Assembly (NCBI RefSeq): GCF_027943255.1
Contig: NW_026562179.1
Coordinates: 2,482,501 to 2,546,500 of the forward strand
Length of the DNA: 64,000 bases
Direction: 5' to 3'
Origin: Anastrepha obliqua
Taxonomy: Eukaryota; Arthropoda; Insecta; Diptera; Tephritidae
Position 1 is the first letter of the stretch; the number at the start of each line of letters is the position of its first letter. The notes beneath the pieces were generated by a model. It had not been told where the DNA came from. It ran no database searches and worked only from the letters and a program-made list of their open reading frames with translations. Positions 29,927 through 41,566 of the stretch are shown piece after piece. The position numbers were made by a program, and so were the translations under genes.

Positions 29927-32900
29927 ATGTTTAGTATACTTCAGTGGAACATTAAAGGCTACTGGAATAATTTCCATGAACTTCAGCTTCTTTTGAAAAC
30001 ACATACTCCATAATTCATATCGTTACAAGAAACACATATTCAACACGCAAACACTCCAACCGCACCTGCGGGATACGTGGGGTATTTTCATAATTTTAGC
30101 TTCAACTTAACGTGCAAACAAGGTCTAGGTGTGCTAGTTAAAAGCACAATTCCACATACTAGACTAAGCATTGCTTCGCGCATCTCCACCATTGCTATTG
30201 AGCTTAATATTGGTTTCAAAGTTACCTGTATCTCAATGTATGTACCACCTTCCCAAAACTTTCAAGCTCACGATATCTTGTCGGTTTTTTCTAATATCTC
30301 TTCTCCAACAATACTGCTCGGAGATTTTAATTCTTGGAGTACACTTTGGGGTTCAACAACAGATAACCAAAGGGGAAAATCATTGAAGATGTTATATTGG
30401 CATCAAACCTCGTCGTGCTAAACAACGGACTTCCCACACATTTCTCGACCCACAAAACTTTTACTAGCGTAGACCTTACTATGTGCAGCGCTATCTTAGC
30501 TCCAAAGTGTTCCTGGAAAGTTCTAAGCGATTTGCATGGAAGTGACCACTTCCCCATTATCACAACAGTTTGGACGAAAAGTAACAATTCAATTTTCAAA
30601 AAAAGAACAAAATTTTTAACCAAAAGGGCTGACTGGAATAACTTTCGTATATTACTTGCTGTGAAAATGTTTTTTCAAAATACCAGCTTTCGGAAAACGT
30701 CAATAAAGAAGCTTCAAATGTGGGAAAAATTCTCAGAGAGGCCTCCCATCTTAGTATACCACAAAGCAAAGCTATCCCAACTAAACATCCAGTGCCATGG
30801 TGGAACAGCAGCATTGCTCTTGTTAGAAATAATAAGCAAAAAGCCTGGGCGGAATATAAGAAGAAGCAAACAGTAAGCAATCTGATTGCGTACAAAAAAG
30901 CCAACGCGGCATTTAGATACCATTGCAGAGCAGCAAAAAGGGCTTGCTTTGAACAGTTCACAAGCTCCATTAATCCGAACTCCAATCCGCGTAAAATATG
31001 GCACAATATTAAGCTTTTAACAGGAACCTTTTCCCAGAGCAAAATTTCGGTAATTAACACCGAAAGAGGTTCAATCCTCGAACCAAATGAAATTGCAAAC
31101 CACTTTTCTTCCACCTGGTCTGCTTATAGTAACGACCCAAACTTTGACCAACTGTTTATTTATGAAAAAAGAAGAACGTTAAATAACGTTTATTCAGCTC
31201 CAACACCGCTTTCGACTTCGGCAAAACAAATTGAAGAACCTATCAGGTCTCTCGAACTTAATGAAGTTCTACAATCACTAAATGGTAAAACCCCTGGTCA
31301 AGATAGGATATCATACGACATTATAAAAAAGCGCCTACCTGTGTCAAAAATCGACTACTGAAACTCTATAATGACATATTTAGCAGTGGTATTTATCCTC
31401 AAAAGTGGAAGAACGCTGATATTGTCCCAATTTTAAAGCCAAATCAACCACAAGATGATATTAAGAGTTACCGCCCAATTTCCTTACTCTCATGCCTTAG
31501 CAAAGTTTTAGAAAAAATTATAGCAAAGCGCCTTATGTGGTTTGTTTTAAAAGAAAAACTCATAAGTCCCAACCAGTCAGCTTTCAAGACCAGACAGGGG
31601 ACTGCTGACGCATTGCTACATTTCTAGCACTACTTATCCTCCGCACTATCTAGTCGAAATCATGTAACCGTTCTAGGACTAGATTTTGTCAAAGCATTTG
31701 ATAGAATAGGAGTACACGTCGTGCTTCGCCAACTACAAAAATGGAAAATCGGAGAAAAGGTTTTCTACTTTGTTAAGAGCCTTCTAACGAATCGGACGTT
31801 CAGAATTAAACTTAACAACACCTACTCAGATAGGGTATCCCTGAGCAATACCATTGTACAGGGATACTCTATCTCAGTAATCTTCTTCATAATCGCATTC
31901 GATGAGATTACCAACATCCTCGTTAAGCATAATGTCGAATTCTCCATTTATGCAGACGATGTGTTCATTTATTCAAAAAATAATAGCATCGATACTGTTA
32001 AACAGATATTTTCGAATATTCTTAACGAAATTTCAAACTGGGCGCTTAGCTCAGGCGCGAATATTGCATACAATAAATGTAATATACTTCATATATGTAA
32101 AAAAAAGAGTTGTAATAATATTAGCTTCAGGTACAATAACTACACTATTGACTGTGTGCCATGCACTAAAATACTAGGTATCATATTCGATAAATCGCTT
32201 AGTTATAAGGCTCACTGTACATATCTTAAGCAAAAGTTAACTAAGAGATTAAACATTGTAAAGTATTTAGCGTCCAAGCACAGTAATATTCATCCAACCT
32301 CCCTCATTAATGTAACAAAATCTTTAATTTTATCGGTGATTGATTATGGCTTATCCATTTATGGGCAGTGTTCTAAAAAGACTTTCGCTGGCATACAACA
32401 ACTTTACCACTCAGCAGCAAGGAAAAGTTTACGAGCGTTTCCCACCACCCCTGTCAAAAACCTGCTAGCCGAAGCGGGGCTTCCGGAATTGAAAGACCGT
32501 ATACATCAAAACTCTCTGCGTTTAATCCCAAAACTCTATGTATCCAACAACATTATACTGAACAGTGACATAAAAAAGGCGATCAAAAGGAAAACAGAAC
32601 TGAGGCGACCTTCCACTATATGCAAAGTCATAAAATACGCTGGAAAAATAGATCCTTTTCTTAAGCCTACGTTAAGTGTTGCTCCACAATTTCCACCCTG
32701 GAAGCTTCCAGAAAACACCTTTATCGCAAATCTTCTTAATCATGCCAAATGCAATACCTCTTCCCTGATATATAGAAAGCTTTTTTACGAAATACATAGT
32801 GAGTGGAGCACCAACGGCTGGAGCTTTGTATCCACAGACGGATCCAAAGACAACCTGAACACCTCATTTGCGGTGGTGAATGAACAAGGAGTACTCATTA

Positions 32901-33625
32901 AAAAAGGTCTACTTTTTCCGCATTGCTCTATCTTTACCGCAGAAGCTCTGGCGATTACCTTTGCAGTCGACTACGTTTCCAAAGCTAAAGGCAAATACAT
33001 AATCTGCTCGGACAGTAAGTCTTCCTTTCTTGCTCTTAACAACACTGCATACAATGAACCCTGGGCTATAAAAATTCGACCCGCCCTTTGCAGATGCAGC
33101 TCCAAAATTAAAATTATGTGGGTCCCGGGGCATTGCGGAATTGGTGGTTACACCTTCGCTGACAAAGCAGCCAAGGAAGCTAGCTCCTCACCAAGTATTT
33201 TTCACAACACTTACTTTAAGGCGGATATTAAACACAGAACCAATGAATTTATTAAAGAATTCACACACAACGATTGGTGCAAATATCAGCATGCCTACAA
33301 GCGCATAAATCCGGAACGAAATAGGCCAGATATCCCATCGAAATGCTCCACTCAGCAGCTAAAAATTTTCACAAGATGCCGTCTAAGTCATACTAAAATT
33401 AGCCACGAACACCTTCTAACTGGGAAAGCAGCCCCCGAATGTAGTATATGCAACCGCCCACTGTCTATAAATCACATTTTAGATCATTGCCCTAAGTTTT
33501 CCAATAGTAGGAAAAACATATTTAAAAACCAATCACCTTCCGTCGCATTAAGAAAATACTCACCCGATAATGTTAAAGATATTTACAAGTTTATATACCA
33601 AAACAATCTACTATATCTTGTATAA
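29927..33625 (+). pseudogene. ORF2 of element B (endonuclease, RT, RNase H)
   Basis: It starts at the ATG at 29927 (MFSILQWNIKGYWNN), an apurinic-type endonuclease opening; SLQETHI, GDFNSW and GSDHFPII follow. Stops or frame changes occur near 30010, 30400, 30740, 31360 and 31625. RT is spread over 31260-32400 with PISLLSC, GLDFVKAFDR and the catalytic YADDVFIYS. The usual QGSPLSP is degenerate (VQGYSISV). RNase H is clear at 32830-33190: STDGSK, AEALAI, SDSKSS, GHCGIGG. A terminal Cys-rich block CSICNRPLSINHILDHC ends it. The last 634 codons are open. RNase H supports the I group. It is inactive. Confidence 0.88.
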
Positions 33626-33784
33626 TACAATGATGATAAAATGTTCTCTAAATCTAAGTTGTTATACTCAGTAATGTTAAAATATATTAGATAAACATCA
33701 GGCCGATAGTCTTAGTAGCTAGTGCCTCTTTTTTGTAATATAGTTATTTATAATTATATTTCATTATTAATAAATAAATAAATA

Positions 33785-35480
33785 AAATTCTAGTCTAAAT
33801 TAATATCATCATCATCTTCGCAATTATTGCCTTTGTTTTCGAACCGCTGTCGTAAAATTTTCATAGATATCAATCGCGCTACTATGTACTGCACTTCGTG
33901 AGCTGTGGGATGAGTATTAGCACCCTGACTAGCTCGACCCGATAAAAGAAATTTTCTAGATAATCTTGGTTTAACTTTCCAAGGAAAATAAATTTTAAAT
34001 GTTGATGCTGTTGAAAAAGTTCCTCGCACAATTCCAGCATCGATTTTATTGTAGTACGGAAGCCTTGGATACATTTAATGCTTGAGTAAATATGAGCCTC
34101 AGTCAATTTTGGGCAAATTTTAAAAATGGAATGCTTTTGATCAATATAACTTCCTAATGACCTTAAAGCTTGCAGTGCCATGGGCGGTTGGAATATCATA
34201 TTTCATTAATACATTACGGATGGACTTTATGAGACGGCAATAGTCAAACATGCAAAAAATTTTATTGTTTTCGTGCATGAAAAAAGTGTTAATTTCAGAA
34301 ATCTTCAATTAATTAAATAAAGTTATATTCGCGGACCCTTGATCGCAAATCATAACTTTTATATTCAGTCCAATTTTCGTAATTGCGGAAATGTTACTCA
34401 TCACAGTTTGATGTAACTCTGCACCATTAAAACCATTTTTGGAAATATAGTAGGAAAATACATACTTCCGCTTAGAACACAACCCCTTAACAACCATAAA
34501 AAAGCAACATTTGTTCCCTATTCTGCTTTGACGTTGGCCTTCCCCATGGTCCACAAACCCATCAATTATATCCGGTTTGATGCTAATTTCATCAAATAAT
34601 AAAATGCATATGCGTTCTGTGCCGGACATTTTGCTAGCAATTTTGCTTAAATTGTTAACGACATTGGCATCGAAACCTGGAACAACATTCCTGATGGGGC
34701 GCCAACGCAAAAGAGATGATTTGTGTGGTAAACAAAAACCTAGATCGTCACGCATAAAAGAATATGCTTTAGTGGACATATAGTTCAAATTTTGTGCCAA
34801 TGCCTTTTCGTCCTCATTATACCAACTTTTTTTGGTACTGACGATCTTTTTTGCAAAAGTTAAAGCATCGCTGCTACAACTTTCTTCCGCAATTATTGCA
34901 CGTTTCAACAACTCAGAATATTTATTTTTTAGGTCATTACTTTCTTTTTCAAGCTCCTCAATACGTTTATTTAATTTGACCGCGTTGCTCTGATAGCGAG
35001 CAGACTGAGCAACCCGTTCGCGAGTGGTTGTGGTTTCTAAGTCCACGCAGATCTGATTCCTATAACTAGCCTGCCTGTTTTCCTCTAATATCGAATATTT
35101 CTCAAACTCTTCCAGAGTTAAATCTTCTTCTACTTGCTTAACTATCTTACTATAAGTTGCAGTGACGGGCGGGCAAACCCAATCAGAGCCAGCACTAGGC
35201 GAGCGACTTCTATTAACTGGCTCTAAATTGAAGCAAGGAAAAGCCCCTTTCAAAAGTTTATATTTTGTAACCAATGTGGGTTCAAAATGGCGTTGGCAAA
35301 TAAAAACCCTATCAATGCCTGACACTTGCACGTTGCAATCCAAGGCCCAATTCTTACGGGTCTCTTCGTCCCTTCGTGCAATTTTCATAACTTAATTACA
35401 TACATATGTCCTATGCTAATATATGTATGTATATAAAAATGCACACATACAATTTCGCGCAATTTTCATAACCTAATTAC
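33785..35480 (-). pseudogene. P-like THAP transposase, N-terminal and catalytic part (left arm)
   Basis: The frame of 359 codons (35388-34309) opens with RKNWALD...FICQRHFEP, the second half of a THAP zinc finger. A coiled coil follows (residues about 125-165, LEKESNDLKNKYSELLKR). The catalytic region holds ICILLFDEISIKPD and GFVDHGEG, then a GLCSKRKYVFSYY segment and MICDQGSAN, all typical of P-element/THAP9 transposases. A stop follows at FN, then further homologous frames at 34199-33790 with HLIKNVRN-like and acidic DDDDINLD segments. The first Cys pair of the THAP finger is not found upstream. It is nearly identical, inverted, to 53941-55539. Confidence 0.8.
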
Positions 35481-35486
35481 ATACAT

Positions 35487-35657
35487 ACAGTTAGTAACAT
35501 AAATAAGTATACAGGAGCCTGATTTATGGAATTGTTTGACGCTAACGCTTTCCTTAATATGTAATCAAAATAGGTACCGTTATCCACGCTTTGATTGTCT
35601 TTGATGCCATCGAAATTTATGTCACAAAAGTTAGTATACAGCAAACGATTGTTCAGT
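35487..35657. mobile_element. Truncated Tc1-type element end (left arm)
   Basis: It begins CAGTTAGTAACATAAATAAG after a TA, the same inverted end as the Tc1 element at 53841. Homology to the right arm (53602-53841) runs to about 35657 and then stops. The sequence beyond belongs to element F. It marks the inner limit of the inverted duplication. Confidence 0.72.
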
Positions 35658-35775
35658 TGAATTGAATTTGAATTTGAAGAGGTCGAGCCAAGGAGCACCA
35701 GGAGATTTGGTGGCTCCTAAAACACTCAGGCTAAAAAGCCCATTGTAGTTAAAGCTCTGGAAAGGGGGTAGATAG

Positions 35776-38700
35776 TCAAGGAGGGAGGGAGAAAAGTATC
35801 AGAGAAAGAGATAGGAAAGAATAGAGACAGAGATAGAGATAGTTAGTTTGTGAGAATTTTCCAGATTCTTTGGCAAATCTGTAGATATCCTCCAGTTTTA
35901 GAGAACGAATATTACTCATTCCCATGACATCGGAACCCAATACTCGTAGTCGCGCTCTAGCAAAGGCAGGACACTCACAGAGAAAGTGCTCAGTGCTATC
36001 CGCCTCCTCCAAGCATGACAGGCATACCGGGTCCTCGATGATTCCAATGGTGACCCCATGGGTTGTGTCCGAATGTCTTTCCTTCTAAGTTTTAGTAGAA
36101 AGTTTGACAGTTTTCTGTTCGGACTTGTCACAAAACACTTTGCAGTTCTGCAGCGTTCTAGACCGGACCCTCGCTCTTTATGTAGATTGCCTACATAATC
36201 GTTGATCCAATTCTCGATTCCTGCGGGACTGATTCCGATTATTGGCTCTGGCCCCTGTGGGGGCACCGCTGATCCACGGTTGGCCAATTCGTCGGCAATT
36301 TCGTTTCCTTGAACACCGGAGTGTCCCGGAACCCATATAAGTACAAGCCTGTTTTGTCTTGCGACAGAATTAAGCTTCTTCTTACATTCTTGAACAATCT
36401 TTGAGGTTTGCTCCGCGTTCTCCAGGGCCTTCAATGCAGCCTGACTGTCACTGAAGACTCCAATCTGTTTCCCGCTCCATCTCCTCTCGATTATCCATTC
36501 GGCTACTTTTAGGATGGCCAAAACTTCTGTTTGGAAAACAGTTGCCATTCCCCCCATAGCATAGTGTTACTTATTACTATCGTTTAAGTACCATCCGGCT
36601 CCAGACCCTATTTCAGTCTTGGACCCATCGATAAAGAAAATATCCGTCAAACCTCCCTGCATGCATTCTGGATTGCTCCATTGCTCACGCAATGGAAATC
36701 TGACATCAAATTTCCTTCCAAATGAAACTGTGGGTATCAGGTCATCTTTAGGTGCCAAAAACAGTGGATACTGCTCCGACAGCAACTTAAAGATTTCTCT
36801 GTGTCCCGAAATTCCATCTTCGTGTCAGAAACCATATTTATGGAGTCTACACATTGCTTTTATTGCTTCCTGTTGTATCTTAAGATCCATGGGGAGCAAA
36901 TCAAGCATAGCATTTAGGGCATCACCAGAGGTTGTACTCATGGCACCCGTGATGCATAAACATACATTTCTTTGCAGCCTGTATAGTTCCCGGATTGTCC
37001 GTCGCTACCAGACCACAGAAGCGTAAGTGATGATTGGTCTGATAAGTGCCGTGTATATCCATAGGACCACAGCAGGTTTCAGACCCCAAGTTTTGCCAAA
37101 GGCTCTACGGCATTGCTGAAAAATCTTCAATGCACGATTCACCTTCAGCGAAACGTGTGTCTCCCAGGTCAGCTTCTTATCCAAGATTACTCCTAGATAT
37201 TTAACTTCGTTGGAAAGACCAAGTGTCACACCTTTCAGTGTTGGAAGACTGAGTCCATCCAATTTCCGTTTTCTCGTAAACAACACTATGGTTGTTTTGT
37301 TCGGATTAACGGAAAGACCTTGTCTCATGCACCAGTCATCGATTTTGTCAAGAATCCTCTGCACTTTCGTGCAAAGCCTACTTAAGGATTTATCCGATGT
37401 TAGCGCACAGACGTCGTCCGCATATGCTTGGACGTGAAAGCCGAGTTCCTGCATCTCCGCTAATAGGGAGTCTATGACGAAGCACCACAGCAGCGGAGAA
37501 AGAACACTCCCTTGGGGACATCCTTGCTTGGCCCTGACTGTGATTTGCTCGTCATCGCTCCCACCAGCGGTTAACAGCCTCTCAGAGAGCATGGAGTATA
37601 TCCATTTTATAATGGCTTGATTAACTCCGTGTCGTTCGGCAGAAGAACATATCGAGCCAAAAGTGGCATTATCAAAAGCCCCCTCAATGTCCACGAACAC
37701 GCCCATTGTGTATTCGTCAGCTTCCAGCCCAGCTTCAATCTTGCTAACAAGATCGTGTAAGGCTGATTCACATGATTTTCCACTCTGGTAAGCGTGTTGA
37801 TTTCTACTAAGTGGACTTCTCGGCAATACTCCCACTCGAATATGTTTCTCCACCACTCGTTCCAGACTTTTCAACATGAACGATGTCAAACTGATTGGTC
37901 TAAAACTTTTTGCTAGGGAATAGTCATCTCTTCCTGGTTTTGGAATAAATACTACTCTTACGCGTCGCCATTGGGATGGTATATAACCAAATGCAAGACA
38001 GGCTATGAAGATCCTTTTCAGGGCCTCGATCAGCCTGTCTCCTCCTTTTTTAAGCATTACTGGATATATTCCGTCAGGTCCAGGGGACTTAAAGTTCTCA
38101 AAGGAAGATAAGGAAAACCTTATCGATTCCCTTGTCACTATCCGACTAGCAATATACCAGCTGTACCTAGAGGTTCCACCGTTGCCACCGTCATCGTTCA
38201 TGCCACTCTCAGCTTCAGAGAGAGTTCTACTACCCGGAAAATGGGTTTCGAGTAGAGCATTAAACGTTTCCGATTTGGAAATGGTGTATGAACCATCAGG
38301 TTTTCGAATGGAATCCAGCCTTACTGAGCGGTCTAAATGAAGGACCTTACAAAGTCTCGTTGTTTCCCTCATTTCTTCGACGTTACTGCAGAAATTTCTA
38401 TAGGATTCAAGTTTGGCTTGCCGTACTTTTTTCTTATATTCTCTCTGTGTAAGTCGATGATTGGCCCAGTCCTCTTCTGTTTTGGTCTTCAAGGCCTTAT
38501 TAAGAAGTACCTAGAGGTTCCACCGTTGCCACCGTCATTGTTCATGCCACTCTCAGCTTCAGAGAAAGTTCTACTACCCGGAAAATGGGTTTCGAGTAGA
38601 GCATTAAACGTTTCCGATTTGGAAATGGTGTATGAACCATCAGGTTTTCGAATGGAATCCAGCCTTACTGAGCGGTCTAAATGAAGGACCTTACAAAGTC

Positions 38701-39796
38701 TCGTTGTTTCCCTCATTTCTTCGACGTTACTGCAGAAATTTCTATAGGATTCAAGTTTGGCTTGCCGTACTTTTTTCTTATATTCTCTCTGTGTAAGTCG
38801 ATGATTGGCCCAGTCCTCTTCTGTTTTGGTCTTCAAGGCCTTATTAAGAAGTTTCCTGGACCGTGCACGAAGCTTCGACAGTTCAGGGTTCCACCAAGGA
38901 ACCGCTTTCCCCTGTCTGCTTTGCCTGAGTGGACACAGTTCCTCAAAGCAATTGATTAAAGTACCTTCTAATTTCTTAGTAGCATCTTCAATCATTTCTG
39001 CTGATTTGAGTTTTTTCAGGTTTCTTAATCGCTCTGTTACAAGCTCACCATACCTGTCCCAGTCCACATTTCGAGGATTCCTACCGGAAGGTATTGATAT
39101 TGTGTCAATTCCCAGTCGGAATTCGATAAGACGATGATCAGAAAGAGAGTCCTCTTCCAAAACTCGCCATCGGTTGATTTGATTTCCAACTGGCTTATTG
39201 GTAAGTGCTAAATCAATCACCTCTTGTCTCCTTCTGGTCACAAAAGTTGGTTTGTTACCAGTGTTTTGGATGACCAAATCGGATGACAGGATAAAATCCA
39301 GTAACTTGAGACCTCTGGGGTTGCATTTGCTGCTTCCCCACACAATGTTCTGTGAATTTGCGTCACAGCCCACTATTAGCCCCAGATTATTGGATTCTGC
39401 GTACTTGACCACTTCTCTTAGCTCCCTCGAAGGAGGTGGCTGTAAAGAGTCGTAGGGTAGGTAGGCCGAAACTATGATAGCTTCGACACTGTTCCCACTT
39501 TTCAAGTACTTTATTTTTGCAGCAACGATATCTCCGGAGCATAGCTCTTTTAACATCGTGTGTTCGATCAACCTCGGCATGATAATACATGCTCGCGGTC
39601 TCACATTCCCTTCACATTGAAGTATTTGTCCCCACGACATAGCACTTAGACCACAGATACGCTTGTGACACACCCATGGTTCTTGTATAAGTATTATGTG
39701 TGGGTTTGTTTGCAATTTTGCATGCCTACGGCACAAGAGAGCCGTAGACGCTTTGCTATGCTCCAGATTTATCTGTGTAAATATTACTTCAGTCAT
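35776..39796 (-). pseudogene. ORF2 of element F (endonuclease, RT, RNase H)
   Basis: It starts at the ATG at 39796. Endonuclease motifs: NLEHSKAS, LIQEPWV, GCDANSQNIVWG and SDHRLIEF. A 344-bp tandem duplication (38164-38507 and 38508-38851) shifts the frame. RT then runs in 38492-37005 with FRPISLTSFMLKSLE, GVFVDIEGAFDN, QGCPQGSVLSPLLW and the catalytic QAYADDVCALT. Breaks near 37005 and 36560 split the rest. RNase H is visible as FIDGSKTEIGSGAG, TEVLAILKVAEW, SDSQAALKAL and VPGHSGVQGNEIAD. A last Cys-rich segment (STEHFLCECPAFARAR) ends near 35776. All domains are present in the right order, so the element was once full length. Confidence 0.87.
38164..38851. repeat. 344-bp tandem duplication in ORF2 of element F
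   Basis: Unit 1 is 38164-38507 and unit 2 is 38508-38851. They differ at only about two positions seen by eye. The unit length is not a multiple of three, so it shifts the ORF2 frame. Confidence 0.93.
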
Positions 39797-39829
39797 GAGA
39801 CTGAGTATATTTACGCTTTGTCCTCCACC

Positions 39830-41149
39830 TTATCCTGGACACGGAACTGGATCCGCCCCTGATGTAGGTGAGGACAGCACCCGTACTTCGACTTCAGCAC
39901 CTTGAGGGACCCAAGATCGATACCCAGTACCAGGTGGGAACCCGCCTCCGAAGTGGTAGCGGATTTCTGCCTGGTGCACGAGTATACTCTCCAGAGAGTC
40001 GTGTCAAGATCCTTATTCTGAACACGGATGCGTTTGAGGAGTTCTGCTGAATTACAGGAAGGACCCGGAATCCAGACACTCGCTCGTACCAGCCTTTCTT
40101 TGCTACTCTCAACAAAGAATGAACTTGCTGTTTTCGCAGGCTGGAATCTTTGCTATCGCTTTTTCTAGCCATTCTCGGGAAAAAGCATTGGAACAGTGCA
40201 CCTTTACGATGCCGTCCACCACGCTTTTCCCCTCGAACGTCGGCGAGTCTTTCGACTCACCGATAGCTTTCCAAAGATAGCTGTCAAGATAGTCTTGTTG
40301 CCCTTTGGACAGTAGACCATCTTGTTTGTCGGTATGTATCTCCACCGTCATTGCCTTTGCTGCCATTCTCGCGAATGATTCGCCAGACGTTGACGGAAGA
40401 GTGTCATTCGACATTTGAGGTCCCTTAGCCTCTGCCTTGTCAGGCAAAGGTTTGTCTGCCTTGGATTGGGTCGAGGATACAGGCATTTCCGAATTCCGTC
40501 TCTCGACTTTCCTCTTCTTTGCCCTTCTCCTCTTCCCGGTCGTTGGCACAGATCCCGTTTCGTTTCCGGAAGAGCGCAGCGCTACAGAGGAATCCTCTGT
40601 TCTGCCACGCTTTCCCGTTTCCGTTACAGGTGTCGAAGTTGACGGAGCTTGAGTCCTTGCCTTAGCTAGTGCTTCGGCTTGCCTCGCCTTCTGTCTTCTT
40701 CGTTTGATCTGCCTTGTGGTTAGACCAACACCTGCGTTCGAATCTCCAATAACTTCGGTCTTTTTACCGGTACTTACCTGATTCACACCAGGTTTAACCG
40801 TTGTCAAAGACTTACTCGGTACCAGAGATCCGTCTGAGTCTACTGAGAGATTGTCCGCCATCTCCACATCCTCCACAACTTGTTCAGTTGCTTCAGATCG
40901 TTTCGACGGCGGTGTATCGCTCACACTCACTCGGCTCTCCATTGGCATAGCCAATGTGCCATGTTTCACCACTAGTAGTGCGCTTCCTCCGGAACCCTGG
41001 GTGTCAGTTCCGGTCATAGGGGAATGTGGGGTTCGGGCCTGCACATCCGATGCCCGAGCCGTCGATTGCTCGACGGGAGGATTTCCCAGAAGTGGGTTAC
41101 CTCGTGCAGAGAGATCCTTGTTTAGCCTCCACATTGTAAGAAAATGCAT
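39830..41149 (-). pseudogene. ORF1 of element F (gag-like protein)
   Basis: A frame of 346 codons starts at the ATG at 41149 and ends at 40109. The N-terminal two thirds are low-complexity and basic (Ser, Thr, Lys, Arg; KRRRQKARQAEALAKAR). A more ordered C-terminal region follows (QQDYLDSYLWKAIGE, GIVKVHCSNAFSREWLEKAI), similar to the C-terminal domain of LOA and Jockey ORF1 proteins. The domain seems to continue in another frame to about 39830 (NSAELLKRIRVQNKDL), so a frameshift near 40110 truncates it. No zinc knuckle is seen. It would bind element RNA. Confidence 0.7.
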
Positions 41150-41352
41150 TTTATACCTCCTGCCAGGTTGTCGGTACGGTACTCTCTACATAGTACTTGG
41201 GTGGCCACCAATTCCGCCGTTCCGCGGTTGAGTGGATACCCAATTTCTATATGGAGCTGCCCTCTTAGTTCGGGGTAAGTTAATCTCCATAGAATGGAGT
41301 TAACTCGCCACTTAAGCCTCATCCCCGCGGCAAGGAGACCGACATGACAAGG

Positions 41353-41566
41353 TTTGAGCGAGGTGAAAAAGTATTCGCGGTTTCACTTCATTTTGAACAA
41401 TTCACACTATTCGTAGCTCGTGAGACTTCTCTATACATAAACGTTCTCTGTGATATGTCCATATGATTTGCAGAGAACGTTAAATATAGAGAATTCTCAC
41501 GGGCTACGAATAGTGTGAATTGTCAAAAATGAAGTGAAACCGCGAACACTTTTTCATCTCGCTTAA
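41353..41566. repeat. Long hairpin: inverted repeat with about 95-bp arms
   Basis: The arms 41353-41450 and 41471-41566 are inverse complements with a few mismatches, separated by a 20-base spacer. Shared arm text includes GTGAAACCGCGAA in one orientation and TTCGCGGTTTCAC in the other. It contains no coding frame of interest. It may be a foldback-type miniature element; no flanking duplication was found. A fragment of the left arm and spacer recurs at 50694-50731. Confidence 0.88.

Larger units (their letters stand above)
14697..33784 (+). mobile_element. I-like non-LTR retrotransposon B (split by element C)
   Basis: The 5' end is CAGTCGTCGACTACC and the 3' end is a TAAA-type repeat tail (about 33768-33784). 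Both outer flanks are AAATTCTAGTCT (14685-14696 and 33785-33796), a 12-bp target duplication. ORF1 with three CCHC knuckles and ORF2 with endonuclease, RT and RNase H place it in the I group. Gypsy element C (16362-29850) is inserted between ORF1 and ORF2. Multiple stops and frameshifts make it inactive. It interrupts a P-like transposon, so the order of insertion is P, then B, then C, then the hAT and G copies in C. Confidence 0.9.
35690..41340 (-). mobile_element. LOA-type non-LTR retrotransposon F
   Basis: A long element on the minus strand with ORF1 (41149-40109 plus a shifted tail) and ORF2 (39796-35776). ORF2 has endonuclease, RT and RNase H; its opening FTQINLEHSKAS and LIQEPWV fit the LOA/Bilbo group. 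The 5' UTR extends to about 41340 and the 3' end lies near 35690. I found no clear target duplication. A 344-bp tandem duplication disrupts ORF2, along with other frame breaks, so it is inactive. Confidence 0.85.

Noticed and set aside
39894..40172. A separate small gene between ORF1 and ORF2 of element F
   Set aside because: Its position and the continuation of ORF1-like residues in another frame indicate a frameshifted ORF1 C-terminus.
41353..41566. Transcription terminator hairpin
   Set aside because: Arms of 95 bp in a eukaryotic repeat region; no gene ends here.
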